Below the pieces are notes generated by a model. That model searched no databases. It was not told where the DNA came from and saw only the letters and a list, made by a program, of their open reading frames with translations. DNA of 10,082 bases from Planctomycetia bacterium (GTDB lineage: Bacteria; Planctomycetota; Planctomycetia; Gemmatales; Gemmataceae). Positions 1 to 6,938 of the stretch are shown here, piece after piece. Numbering within the stretch: the first letter of the stretch is position 1; each line of letters begins with the position of its first letter. Position numbers and translations under genes: made by a program. The stretch is taken from positions 1 to 10,082 of the forward strand of contig SXHE01000203.1 of NCBI GenBank assembly GCA_005773755.1. Reading direction: 5' to 3'.

Positions 1-904
1 ACTCCAGCGCGTCGGCCTTCCGCGCGGCCTCCCCCAGTTTGCCGCGCACGCGCACGACGCCGATGTTCTTCGCGTTCCGCTTCACCACCTGGTAGTCCTG
101 CGGCGAATCGAGCACCAGCCCGACCCCTGCGTGGGCGACGACGAACTCTACCAGTTCGCGGCACTGGAAGAACCCGGGCCACATGTTGTGCCCCTGCTGC
201 GGCGGGACGATGAGAGTCATGGTGCCGCCGAGCGCCGCGTACCGCTCCTTCACGCGCCCGCTGTTGGCCTCCAGCGGCACCACCTTGTCAACGTCCCCGT
301 GAATCGCGAACAGCGGCACCTTCGCCTTCGCCAGCCCGTCGAGCCGGTCCACCGGGTTGAACTGCTTGAGCTTCTCCTTCAGTTCGGCGGGCTTCAGCTC
401 GAACGCGCCGGCGGCGGGCTCGACGCCAGGGTAACTCGCAATGTCGCACACCGGGTAGATGCCGGCGAACGCGCCCACCTTGTCTGGGTTCGCGGTCGCC
501 CACGACAGCGTCATCAGCCCGCCGCGACTGCGCCCGAGCAGCACCGGCTTCTGGGAGTACCCCTTCGCGGTCATCGCGGCGTATAGCGTATCGAACACCT
601 TGTTCCCGGCCGGGCTGCCGTAGGACTCGCCCGCGTCGATGCCCGCGACCGCGATCCCGGCGGCGCGGAACCGCTCGAACATCCACTTCTCCTCCGGCCC
701 CGGCAGGTTCGGCAGCGTGGGCGCGTACCACACCCACGGCTTCGCGGGCGTGTCGGGCGCGGCCTTGGCGGGGATCAGAAACGCCGTGCGCTCGGACACC
801 TCGAACACCTCGCCGTCCAGCGGCAGCAGCTTCTTGGGAGGGGCTCCGTAAGCCACACACGGCGCCGCGAATCCCGCTACCACTATCAGCAGTTGGGCAC
901 GCAT
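1..904 (-). CDS. Secreted alpha/beta hydrolase with probable sialate O-acetylesterase-type C-terminal extension (5' part; runs off left edge)
   Basis: Reading the minus strand from the ATG at 904-902 gives 301 open codons to the edge. Residues 1-20 form a signal peptide (MRAQLLIVVAGFAAPCVAYG). A single alpha/beta hydrolase domain follows. Its nucleophile elbow is GRSRGG with Ser126, the likely acid is Asp206 in HGDVDKVVP, and the likely catalytic histidine is His239 in QGHNMWPGFFQ, so the triad is complete and correctly ordered. After about residue 265 a new segment begins (DSPQDYQVVKRNAKNIGVVR). It resembles the stretch that precedes the catalytic domain in planctomycete sialate O-acetylesterases; this is from memory of the family, not a search. 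The full protein may therefore carry two esterase modules, but the second lies outside the window. The start is supported by a very strong Shine-Dalgarno sequence. The gene is transcribed away from the rest of the locus. Substrate unknown: an acyl ester on a sugar is a reasonable guess, and a peptidase of the prolyl oligopeptidase clan is the alternative. Confidence 0.87.
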   Translation of the reverse strand, partial: MRAQLLIVVAGFAAPCVAYGAPPKKLLPLDGEVFEVSERTAFLIPAKAAPDTPAKPWVWYAPTLPNLPGPEEKWMFERFRAAGIAVAGIDAGESYGSPAGNKVFDTLYAAMTAKGYSQKPVLLGRSRGGLMTLSWATANPDKVGAFAGIYPVCDIASYPGVEPAAGAFELKPAELKEKLKQFNPVDRLDGLAKAKVPLFAIHGDVDKVVPLEANSGRVKERYAALGGTMTLIVPPQQGHNMWPGFFQCRELVEFVVAHAGVGLVLDSPQDYQVVKRNAKNIGVVRVRGKLGEAARKADALE

Positions 905-910
905 CGCGCG

Positions 911-919
911 ACCTCCTCC
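911..919 (-). promoter_or_regulatory. Strong Shine-Dalgarno sequence of the minus-strand hydrolase
   Basis: On the minus strand the sequence reads GGAGGAGGT, ending six bases before the ATG at 904-902. It is the strongest ribosome binding site in the window and fixes the start of the hydrolase gene. Confidence 0.8.
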
Positions 920-1138
920 GGTACTTCGCTCCGCGCAACACGCCGGCGTAGGCGCATTTCAACTCCGGCTGCACGCTGGAGCTTTCCTTATTCGGGGAAC
1001 CCGGGGTGTCCCCAGAGTTTTCGCGGTCGAGCGTGCTTTCGGGATTTCCCCTGTGCCCGGAGACGGATGACGCTCGCCAACTCGGGCGTGCCAAACGCGT
1101 CACGCCCGGGGCCGTCGGCCGCGAACTCGGATTGCCGG

Positions 1139-1167
1139 TTGACGGGTGACCGAGAGCGTGAGAAAGT
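1139..1167 (+). promoter_or_regulatory. Candidate sigma-70-type promoter upstream of the operon (weak)
   Basis: TTGACG (1139-1144) matches five of six bases of the -35 consensus. At 17-bp spacing lies GAAAGT (1162-1167), a poor -10 match of three in six. An alternative downstream element, TACCTA (1168-1173), is spaced too far. The candidate -10 overlaps the left arm of a 9-bp inverted repeat, which would suit an operator. Planctomycete promoters are poorly described, so this is only a suggestion. Confidence 0.2.
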
Positions 1168-1187
1168 TACCTATCCGCCTCACGCTC
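1154..1187. repeat. Perfect 9-bp inverted repeat (possible operator or stem-loop)
   Basis: GAGCGTGAG at 1154-1162 is the exact reverse complement of CTCACGCTC at 1179-1187, with a 16-nt spacer (1163-1178) that is richer in A and T than the flanks. No T-run follows, so it does not look like a terminator. It lies about 250 bp before the DUF1552 start. The centre-to-centre arm spacing of 25 bp would suit a dimeric regulator binding two sites on nearly one face of the helix, or a hairpin in a leader RNA. Its function is unknown. Confidence 0.45.
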
Positions 1188-1421
1188 CTCCCGCGTTCCC
1201 CTCGCGAACCCGACCAGCATGCGTGCCCTCCACCCAGACCGGCCCGCGTTCTCCGCCGCGAGCGGGACGGGTGCCCGCGCGACCCGCCTCGTTACACCCG
1301 CACGGCCCGGGCTGGCCCCCGGCGGTCGGCCAACGGCCGCACGCCCGAAGTCCGCATCGGAACGCGCGGGCACCCGCACGCTGAGCGGTCCCGGTTCGCC
1401 GCGAACGAACACCGCACACCC

Positions 1422-1426
1422 GAGGG
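1422..1426 (+). promoter_or_regulatory. Shine-Dalgarno sequence supporting the GTG start at 1434
   Basis: GAGGG at 1422-1426 lies seven bases before the GTG at 1434. It favours this start over the far upstream ATG at 1146, whose extra 96 residues are Arg/Pro-rich and would bury the Tat signal peptide inside the protein. Confidence 0.55.
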
Positions 1427-1433
1427 CTCTCCC

Positions 1434-2804
1434 GTGACCCCGTTCCGCTCGCAGAGTTGGTTGCTCGACCGCCGACACGTCCTGCGCGGCCTCGGGGTGT
1501 CGATGGCGCTGCCGCTGCTCGACTGCATGCGCCCGCTCGGCGCGGCGGAGGGCAAGACGCGGGCCGCGCGCAGCGTCTTTATCTACCTGCCGAACGGCGT
1601 GAACACGATCGACTTCCAGATCGAAGCGGCCGGGGCGGATTACACGTTTTCGAAGTCGCTCCTGCCGCTGGCGAAGCACAAGGCGAACATCACCCCGATC
1701 AGCGGGCTACACCACCCGCACGGGTTGGGCCACCACCACAACTGCAGCAGCATCTGGCTCACCGGCGCCAAGATCGGGCCGTCCGAGCGGAACACGATCT
1801 CCGTCGATCAACTCATGGCCCGTGTGACGGCCCCGCAGACGCGGTTCACCTCGATCGAACTCAGCAACCAGGGGCACTCGCTCGCGTGCAGCGCCGACGG
1901 CATCGGCCTTCCGGCACAGGGCAACCCGGGCGTCGTGTTCCGCGAGCTGTTCGAGGAACCCGCGGGCGGGGTGGCGAAGCAGCGCCGGGGGCTGGAACGC
2001 CGCGGCAGCGTCCTCGACGCCGTTCTCGGAGAGGCCAACGACCTCGGCGGCAAGCTCGGCAAGGACGACCGCGGCCGGCTCGACCAGTACCTTACGTCGG
2101 TGCGGGAGGTCGAGATCCGCACGCAGCGGGCGAGCAAGTGGCTCGACACGCCGCGCCCCAAGGTCGCCCCGGCCGACCAGGCGAGGCTCAACCGCGCCGT
2201 GCCGCTGGAGCAACTCGGCGAGTACCTCCGCACCATGTACGACATCCTCGTCCTGGCGTTCCAGACCGACCTCACCCGCGTCGCCACCTTCAGCACGGGG
2301 AACGAGGGGACCGGGCCCGCCGTGCCCGAGATCGGCGTCCGGCAGGACCGGCACTCTCTTTCGCACCACAACGCCAACCCCAAGCTGATGCAGGAACTCA
2401 CGGCCAGCGACACGTTCAACATCAAGCAGTTCGCCTACTTCCTCGACCGGCTCGCAGAAGTGAAGGATGCGGACGGGCCGCTTCTGGATTCGACGATGTG
2501 CCTGTACGGCAGCGGCATGGCGTTCGGCCACAGCCACGGCAACGCGAACCTGCCGCTGGTCCTCGCGGGCGGCGGCGCGATCGGCCTGAAGCACGGCCGG
2601 CACGTCGATTACAACGCCGCGGGCCGCAAGGACGGCTACACGTACGAACTCGACACCCCCGGCAAGCACTACGCCATCTGCCACCGCCCGGTGAACGCTA
2701 AGGCCCACCTCAGCAACCTGCTCCTGACGATGGCGCAGAAGATGGGCGTGCGGACGGAAACGTTCGCGGACAGCAACGGCACGGTCTCGGAGGTGCTGGC
2801 GTGA
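1434..2804 (+). CDS. DUF1552 (HXXSHH) domain protein, Tat-exported
   Basis: The 456-residue protein starts at GTG 1434. A twin-arginine signal peptide opens it: Arg13-Arg14 in LLDRRHVLRGLG followed by the hydrophobic run GVSMALPLL, so it is probably exported folded and perhaps cofactor-bound. The mature part starts with the typical SVFIYLPNGVN segment. Residues 307-312 are HSLSHH, an exact match to the HXXSHH signature of PF07586. The His-rich stretch HHPHGLGHHHNCSSIW lies further upstream, and near the C-terminus is the YGSGMAFGHSHGNANLPL motif. These could be metal ligands, which is inference. The length is normal for the family. No DUF1552 protein has a biochemical function that I know of. 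The family normally sits directly beside a DUF1592-type cytochrome gene; here that gene is at 6939-9310, three genes downstream. The stop codon overlaps the next start (GTGA), so translational coupling is likely. Confidence 0.92.
   Translation: MTPFRSQSWLLDRRHVLRGLGVSMALPLLDCMRPLGAAEGKTRAARSVFIYLPNGVNTIDFQIEAAGADYTFSKSLLPLAKHKANITPISGLHHPHGLGHHHNCSSIWLTGAKIGPSERNTISVDQLMARVTAPQTRFTSIELSNQGHSLACSADGIGLPAQGNPGVVFRELFEEPAGGVAKQRRGLERRGSVLDAVLGEANDLGGKLGKDDRGRLDQYLTSVREVEIRTQRASKWLDTPRPKVAPADQARLNRAVPLEQLGEYLRTMYDILVLAFQTDLTRVATFSTGNEGTGPAVPEIGVRQDRHSLSHHNANPKLMQELTASDTFNIKQFAYFLDRLAEVKDADGPLLDSTMCLYGSGMAFGHSHGNANLPLVLAGGGAIGLKHGRHVDYNAAGRKDGYTYELDTPGKHYAICHRPVNAKAHLSNLLLTMAQKMGVRTETFADSNGTVSEVLA
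2789..2794 (+). promoter_or_regulatory. Shine-Dalgarno sequence inside the DUF1552 gene for the overlapping downstream gene
   Basis: GGAGGT at 2789-2794 lies six bases before the GTG at 2801 and inside the last codons of the DUF1552 gene. It supports the 4-nt overlap start rather than the internal ATG at 2834, which would remove the charged n-region of the signal peptide. Confidence 0.65.
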
Positions 2805-4024
2805 GTCACCGGACCCGGCGGGCGGCCACCCTCATGTTCGTCGCCGCGTGCGCGCTCTCCGTCTCAGCCGGCGGGCAGGAGAAGAAGCACGTCGACGCGA
2901 AGAAGGCCGCGGGACCACCCGCGCCCGCGGCGAGCGAACCCCGGTTGAAGCCCGGCACGTTCCCGCCGGAACCGGGGACGTATCTGTCTGGCGAGTTGGT
3001 CGTGATCGACCCGATCAACCGCCGCGGCGGGCTGCGCATCGACGGCGACGCCGGGGGGCGCTACCACAGCGGCCCGCTGCACTACTTCGCGCTGCTCCCC
3101 TACGCGGCCGTCTGGTACAACGGCGCGCCCGCGGAGTTGCGCGACGTCCCGCTCGGCACCCACGTCCACGGGTTCTTTCACCTCCCGCCCGTCGGGGAGG
3201 AGCAAACCATCCCGCCCTTGCCCGCCGAATCCCAGCGTTTCGCGGTGCGGCACAACCACGCCGTTACCCTGGAGGACGACTTCAGCTACTACCAGCGCCG
3301 CGGGCAGTCGTGGCAGGTGGTGGGCGTCGATCTGAAGAAGGGCAAGCTCGACGTCGCCCCGACCGGGAAACTCGTGACGGACGGGATCGCCGAGAAGGCG
3401 ACCTTCGACATCGACCCCGTCACGCGGGTGTGGAAGGACCGCCGGCTCGTGGATCTGACGGACCTCGGCGTCGGGCAAGTAGTGCGGTTCAACCTCGGCT
3501 GGTCGCAAGGCTCGCGCGATAAGGAGTTCACCGTTGCGGACGTCTGGCTCGACGACGCGAGCCGCGCGTTCGCCACCGAGTTGCAGCGCCGCCGCCACGT
3601 GCGCTACCAGCAACAGCGCTGGGTTCCGGGCTGGATCGACAGCGTCGAGTTGTTCGACTTCGGCGGCGCGGAAATCACGATCACGCTGTTCGGCGACATG
3701 GACCCGTCTCTGTACGCCGACCTGAAGGCTACACGGGACACCGGGTTCTGGGTCGCGACGGCCGAGACCACGCTGCGCACCTGGTTCCACCGCGGCGACC
3801 GCAAGGTCGGCAAGGTGCTGGACTGGAAAGAGACTGCGAACCCGCCGCCGGGCAGCAGCGGCATTCAGATCAAGTTGAAGTTCGCCGAGGTGCTGGAGGG
3901 CTACCGCCCCGGGCGGTGCGTGCGGGTGAAGTGCGAGCGGTGGGCGTTCGTCACGATGCCCCCCGAGGAGCGAGTGAAATCGCTCGACGACCTGAAACGA
4001 TCGGCGACACTCACACTGCCCTGA
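2801..4024 (+). CDS. Exported protein of unknown function with an internal domain repeat
   Basis: A 407-residue protein starting at GTG 2801, overlapping the DUF1552 stop by four bases. I do not recognise a named family. Residues 1-23 form a signal peptide (MSHRTRRAATLMFVAACALS, then VSA). It contains VAAC (14-17), which could be a lipobox; cleavage by signal peptidase I after SAG is the alternative. A Pro/Ala/Lys-rich linker follows to about residue 55. The rest looks beta-rich. Two stretches align almost without gaps: Asp70 to Phe125 and Asp177 to Phe230. They share VW-x7-L-x-D-x3-G-x2-V (from Val104 and from Val210) and a VVxxD-type strand 34-35 residues before the Trp. A third, weaker copy may begin near residue 276 (PGWIDSVELF) and end near 380 (RCVRVKCERW). 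The pattern suggests small beta-barrel (OB-like) units, which is inference. I recall similar secreted proteins beside cytochrome genes in other planctomycetes. Coupling to DUF1552 hints at a shared complex. Confidence 0.85.
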   Translation: MSHRTRRAATLMFVAACALSVSAGGQEKKHVDAKKAAGPPAPAASEPRLKPGTFPPEPGTYLSGELVVIDPINRRGGLRIDGDAGGRYHSGPLHYFALLPYAAVWYNGAPAELRDVPLGTHVHGFFHLPPVGEEQTIPPLPAESQRFAVRHNHAVTLEDDFSYYQRRGQSWQVVGVDLKKGKLDVAPTGKLVTDGIAEKATFDIDPVTRVWKDRRLVDLTDLGVGQVVRFNLGWSQGSRDKEFTVADVWLDDASRAFATELQRRRHVRYQQQRWVPGWIDSVELFDFGGAEITITLFGDMDPSLYADLKATRDTGFWVATAETTLRTWFHRGDRKVGKVLDWKETANPPPGSSGIQIKLKFAEVLEGYRPGRCVRVKCERWAFVTMPPEERVKSLDDLKRSATLTLP

Positions 4025-4047
4025 GCGGCAGGTTTCGGAGGCACACG

Positions 4048-4989
4048 ATGCGAACTCGCTTCCTCTTCTCGTCCCTCCTCACCGCGTGCGCGTTCGGCTC
4101 GCCGCCCGCCGGTGCCGACGAACCGAAGTCGCTGGTGGAACCGGGGGCTAAGGTCAAGAAGCTCGCCGGCGATATGAAGTTCACCGAGGGGCCGGTCTGG
4201 GTGGCCGCGGACAAGAAGTTGATCTTCTCCGACATCCCGAACAGCAAACTCATGCAGTGGAAGGAGGGCGACGGGCTGTCCGTCTACCGCGCGAGCGAAC
4301 AGGCCAACGGCAACATCCTCGACCTCGAGGGGCGACTTGTCTCGTGCCAGCACAAGGCGCGGAACCTCGTGCGTACCGAGAAGGACGGAAAGATAACCGT
4401 GCTCGCGGACCGGTTCGACGGCAAGCGGTTCAACTCGCCGAACGACGTCGCGGTGCGGTCGGACGGAACGCTGTGGTTCACCGACCCGCCGTGGGGCTTG
4501 ACCGAGAAGGGCGAACTGCCCGGCCACTTCGTGTTCAAACTCGACCCGAAGACGGGCAAGGTCGAAGCGGTCATCAAGGACCTCGCGATGCCCAACGGGA
4601 TCGTCTTCTCGCCCGACGAGTCGCGCCTCTACGTCGCGGACACCGGCGGCAACGCGCGGCACCCGGACCCGGCCTTCCACAAGCTGCCGGCCGGGGTTCA
4701 CTGCTACGAGGTGGGCAAGGACGGCGTACTCGGGAAGAAGCTGTTCACGATCCCCGAGGGCAGCGACGGCATGAAGGTGGACGCCAAGGGGAATCTCTAC
4801 ACGACGCACGGCAAGGTGAAGATCTACGACCCGACCGGTAAGCTGTTGGAACAGATCGACGTGCCGGAAGGCCCGGCCAACCTGTGCTTCGGTGGGGACG
4901 ATTTCAAGACCTTGTTCATCACCGCCCGCACGTCGCTCTACAGCGTGCGGATGGTGATCCCGGGCGTGAAGCCGGGCGGCACGAAGTAG
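4048..4989 (+). CDS. SMP-30/gluconolactonase-like beta-propeller hydrolase, exported
   Basis: 313 residues from ATG 4048, with GGAGG at 4037-4041 six bases upstream. The N-terminus (MRTRFLFSSLLTACAFGS) is an export signal. LTAC at 11-14 fits a lipobox, so this may be a lipoprotein; otherwise cleavage after AGA (21-23) is likely. The mature part is the six-bladed SMP-30/gluconolactonase/LRE fold (PF08450). The divalent-metal ligands of the family can be placed: Glu47 in FTEGPVW, Asn183 in MPNGIVFSP and Asp240 in GSDGMKVD. Asn132 in FNSPNDVAV is the likely substrate-side residue, and LWFTDPPWG (142-150) is a typical blade motif. With the site intact, hydrolysis of a sugar lactone to its aldonate outside the cytoplasm is the most likely activity. 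Other members hydrolyse different esters or lactones, so the substrate is open. It lies 23 nt after the preceding gene and 34 nt before the next. Confidence 0.9.
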   Translation: MRTRFLFSSLLTACAFGSPPAGADEPKSLVEPGAKVKKLAGDMKFTEGPVWVAADKKLIFSDIPNSKLMQWKEGDGLSVYRASEQANGNILDLEGRLVSCQHKARNLVRTEKDGKITVLADRFDGKRFNSPNDVAVRSDGTLWFTDPPWGLTEKGELPGHFVFKLDPKTGKVEAVIKDLAMPNGIVFSPDESRLYVADTGGNARHPDPAFHKLPAGVHCYEVGKDGVLGKKLFTIPEGSDGMKVDAKGNLYTTHGKVKIYDPTGKLLEQIDVPEGPANLCFGGDDFKTLFITARTSLYSVRMVIPGVKPGGTK

Positions 4990-5023
4990 TATCGCGGGGC
5001 CGGCTCAACACGGGGGCATCGTC

Positions 5024-6901
5024 ATGCGGCTGGTCGGACTCGTGCTTTGCGGCGTGGTGCTTCTCGGGACGCCCGGCGCGCTCCTCGCCGGGCAACCGGC
5101 GCCGCGCTACTACCTCATCGGCAACTCGCTGACGTGGGACACCGTCCCGGAGCGGCTCGACGGGACCGTGCAGTGGCACGTCGATTGTGGCGTGTCGCTG
5201 CCGCACATCTTCGCGAAGCCCGAGGGGCCGTGCGTGAAGTCCTCGACCCCCTGGCCGAAGGCGCTCAAGGAGAACCGGTACGACGTGGTCGCGGTCCAAC
5301 CGCACTACGGCTCGACCCTCGCGCAGGACGTCGAGGTCATCTCCGCCTGGATGAAGCTGCAGCCGAAGGCCGTGTTCGTCGTGCACTCCGGGTGGGCGTT
5401 CCACGCGCAGCGTGCGGGCGAGTTCGCGAGCCTCGCGACGCCGGACCAGATGGCGCACAGCCCGACCTACCTCCGGGCGCTGGTCGCCGAACTCCGCCGG
5501 TCGCACCCCGGGCGCGAGATCCGACAGACCCTCGCGCAGAACCTGCTCGCGCAGGTCGCCGACGACATCGACGCCGGGCGCGCGCCGCTCAAGTCCGTCG
5601 CGGAGTTGTACCGCGATCCGATCCACATGACGAACGACCACGGCAAGTACCTGATGCACAACGCCATGCGGCGGGCGCTCGGGCAACCGCTCTCCGCGGC
5701 CGGGTTCGACAAGCTCAAGCCGGAGGTGAAAGAGTACCTCGACGGCGTACTGGCGCTGCTGACGACGACACCGGAAGACCAGGCCGTTCTCCAGCGGTTG
5801 CTGTCGGGCGCGGAAACCGGCGACCGCGCAGCACTCGCCGCGAAGATATCCGACAAGTCCCTGCGCGCCCGGTTCACTGCTCTGTTGCCCGACATCGAGC
5901 GGGCCGTCAAGACGCGCCGCGGCGTGCCCGCGCTGGAAGCCCCGATCGAGGAGGCCGGGGGGAAACTGATCTGCACGCCCGGGGCGCCGCAGTGGGTGTA
6001 CCTCGCGACCGGCGATCGCGGGACGGAGGTTTTCGACGTGCCGACCGGGGTCGACATGTACAACGGCAACAACCCGCTCAAGGGCAAGGGCGGGCGCAAC
6101 GAAAAGGTGACCGACGCGTGGGTGGAGCAGCTCGCCGGGATCGCGACGCTCCGTCGGGTCGATCTCGCGAACTGTGCGGTCAAGGGCGACGGGCTGCGGC
6201 ACATCGGCAAGTTGGCCGATCTCCGCGAAGTGAACCTCACGCTCACGCCGGTCACCGACGACGCACTGCGGCACCTCGCGGACTTGACCGAGTTGCGGGT
6301 ACTCGGACTCGCTTCGACGCAATGCACCGGCACCGGGTTCGCGCACCTGAAGGGGCTGAAGAAGCTGGAGAGCGTGAACTTCCACTTCACGCCGCTCAAC
6401 GACGACGGGCTGCGCGCGATCACGCAGGTCCCGATCTCCGGACGGCTGTGGTTCGCACACACCCGGTTCACCGACGCCGGCGCCGCGAGCCTGAGCAACC
6501 TCACGCAACTGAAGCGGTGCGGCATCGGCAGCACGGACAAGGCGAGTTCTGGCGAAGCGGTCGCCGCGCTGGTGAAGTTGCCGCTCGAAGAGTTGTCACT
6601 GCTCGACAATCAGGCAACGCCCGTTGGCCTCACCCACGCGGCAAAGATCGCCACCCTCCGCCGGCTCGATGTCTCACACGCGCCGACCGTCGGGGACGAG
6701 TCGCTCCGTTCAGTGGCCACGATGCCCGCGCTGGAGGAGTTCAAACTCGGTAGCGCGAAGGTCACCGACGAGGGGCTGATGGAACTGGCGGCCTCCAAGT
6801 CGCTCAAGCGGCTGTCACTCAGTGGGTTGAAGGGGGTCACGCCCGCCGGCGTCGAGCGCCTCCGCAAGGCCCGCCCCGAGATGCAGGTTGATGTGAAGTA
6901 G
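5024..6901 (+). CDS. Exported SGNH-like esterase domain fused to ten leucine-rich repeats
   Basis: 625 residues from ATG 5024, preceded by a G-run (5012-5016). A signal peptide covers about residues 1-22 (cleavage near LLA-GQ). Residues 28 to about 225 look like an SGNH hydrolase. The nucleophile motif is YYLIGNSLTWD with Ser35 (GNS rather than the usual GDS), and the last block is RDPIHMTNDHG with Asp198-x-x-His201, the expected acid/base spacing. The middle blocks (Gly and Asn of the oxyanion hole) are not obvious. VQPHYGS (91-97) and VVHSGW (119-124) occupy those places. A mostly helical linker (about 230-300) and a cap region (301-375) follow. Ten leucine-rich repeats of 24-25 residues run from Leu376 to about Pro618 (LxxLxLxxTxVTDxGLxxL type). 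The repeats probably bind a partner or surface ligand and the first domain is probably an esterase on acylated sugars. Both are inferences. Confidence 0.88.
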   Translation: MRLVGLVLCGVVLLGTPGALLAGQPAPRYYLIGNSLTWDTVPERLDGTVQWHVDCGVSLPHIFAKPEGPCVKSSTPWPKALKENRYDVVAVQPHYGSTLAQDVEVISAWMKLQPKAVFVVHSGWAFHAQRAGEFASLATPDQMAHSPTYLRALVAELRRSHPGREIRQTLAQNLLAQVADDIDAGRAPLKSVAELYRDPIHMTNDHGKYLMHNAMRRALGQPLSAAGFDKLKPEVKEYLDGVLALLTTTPEDQAVLQRLLSGAETGDRAALAAKISDKSLRARFTALLPDIERAVKTRRGVPALEAPIEEAGGKLICTPGAPQWVYLATGDRGTEVFDVPTGVDMYNGNNPLKGKGGRNEKVTDAWVEQLAGIATLRRVDLANCAVKGDGLRHIGKLADLREVNLTLTPVTDDALRHLADLTELRVLGLASTQCTGTGFAHLKGLKKLESVNFHFTPLNDDGLRAITQVPISGRLWFAHTRFTDAGAASLSNLTQLKRCGIGSTDKASSGEAVAALVKLPLEELSLLDNQATPVGLTHAAKIATLRRLDVSHAPTVGDESLRSVATMPALEEFKLGSAKVTDEGLMELAASKSLKRLSLSGLKGVTPAGVERLRKARPEMQVDVK

Positions 6902-6938
6902 TCGCGGCGTTCCGTACCCAGATCTACGGTCGGCCATC
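6902..6938 (+). promoter_or_regulatory. Short leader of the cytochrome gene: small hairpin, no clear Shine-Dalgarno
   Basis: CCGTA (6912-6916) pairs with TACGG (6925-6929) across an 8-nt loop, ending nine bases before the ATG at 6939. No GGAGG-like sequence precedes that ATG, unlike the other well-spaced genes here. Initiation may depend on coupling with the gene before it. A 5-bp hairpin can occur by chance. Confidence 0.25.

Larger units (their letters stand above)
905..1433. other. Divergent intergenic region, non-coding, with several small inverted repeats
   Basis: These 529 bp separate the minus-strand hydrolase from the plus-strand operon and should hold promoters in both directions. 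I see no credible gene. The frames that stay open give Arg/Pro-rich translations typical of unselected GC-rich DNA. Small symmetric elements present are: a 10-bp palindrome ACGCCGGCGT at 940-949; a potential 7-bp hairpin pairing 963-969 with 975-981 (one G-U pair); a 5-bp GGGGA/TCCCC pair at 994-998 and 1009-1013; and the 9-bp inverted repeat listed separately. The stretch around 983-1030 is somewhat richer in A and T than its surroundings. In DNA this GC-rich, short GC palindromes are expected by chance. Confidence 0.6.

Noticed and set aside
940..949. 10-bp palindrome ACGCCGGCGT as an operator
   Set aside because: Short GC-only palindromes are common by chance in DNA this GC-rich, and nothing nearby supports a role. 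It is kept only as a note in the intergenic entry.
288..1103. Minus-strand open frame overlapping the hydrolase in another frame
   Set aside because: Arg/Gly-rich composition and no domain. The overlapping frame from 904 has a signal peptide, a strong Shine-Dalgarno and a full catalytic triad.
1146..1433. N-terminal extension of the DUF1552 protein from ATG 1146
   Set aside because: The 96 extra residues are Arg/Pro-rich and would place the twin-arginine signal internally. GTG 1434 has a spaced GAGGG site and gives the normal family N-terminus.
1707..2708. 333-codon minus-strand open frame inside the DUF1552 gene
   Set aside because: The plus-strand frame holds the HXXSHH motif and Tat signal. 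The minus-strand reading is a by-product of strong third-position GC bias.
4919..6508. Long minus-strand open frame opposite the lactonase/esterase-LRR genes
   Set aside because: Its translation is a Val/Arg/Glu/Leu-rich shadow with no recognisable domain. The plus strand in the same place encodes clear SGNH and LRR motifs.
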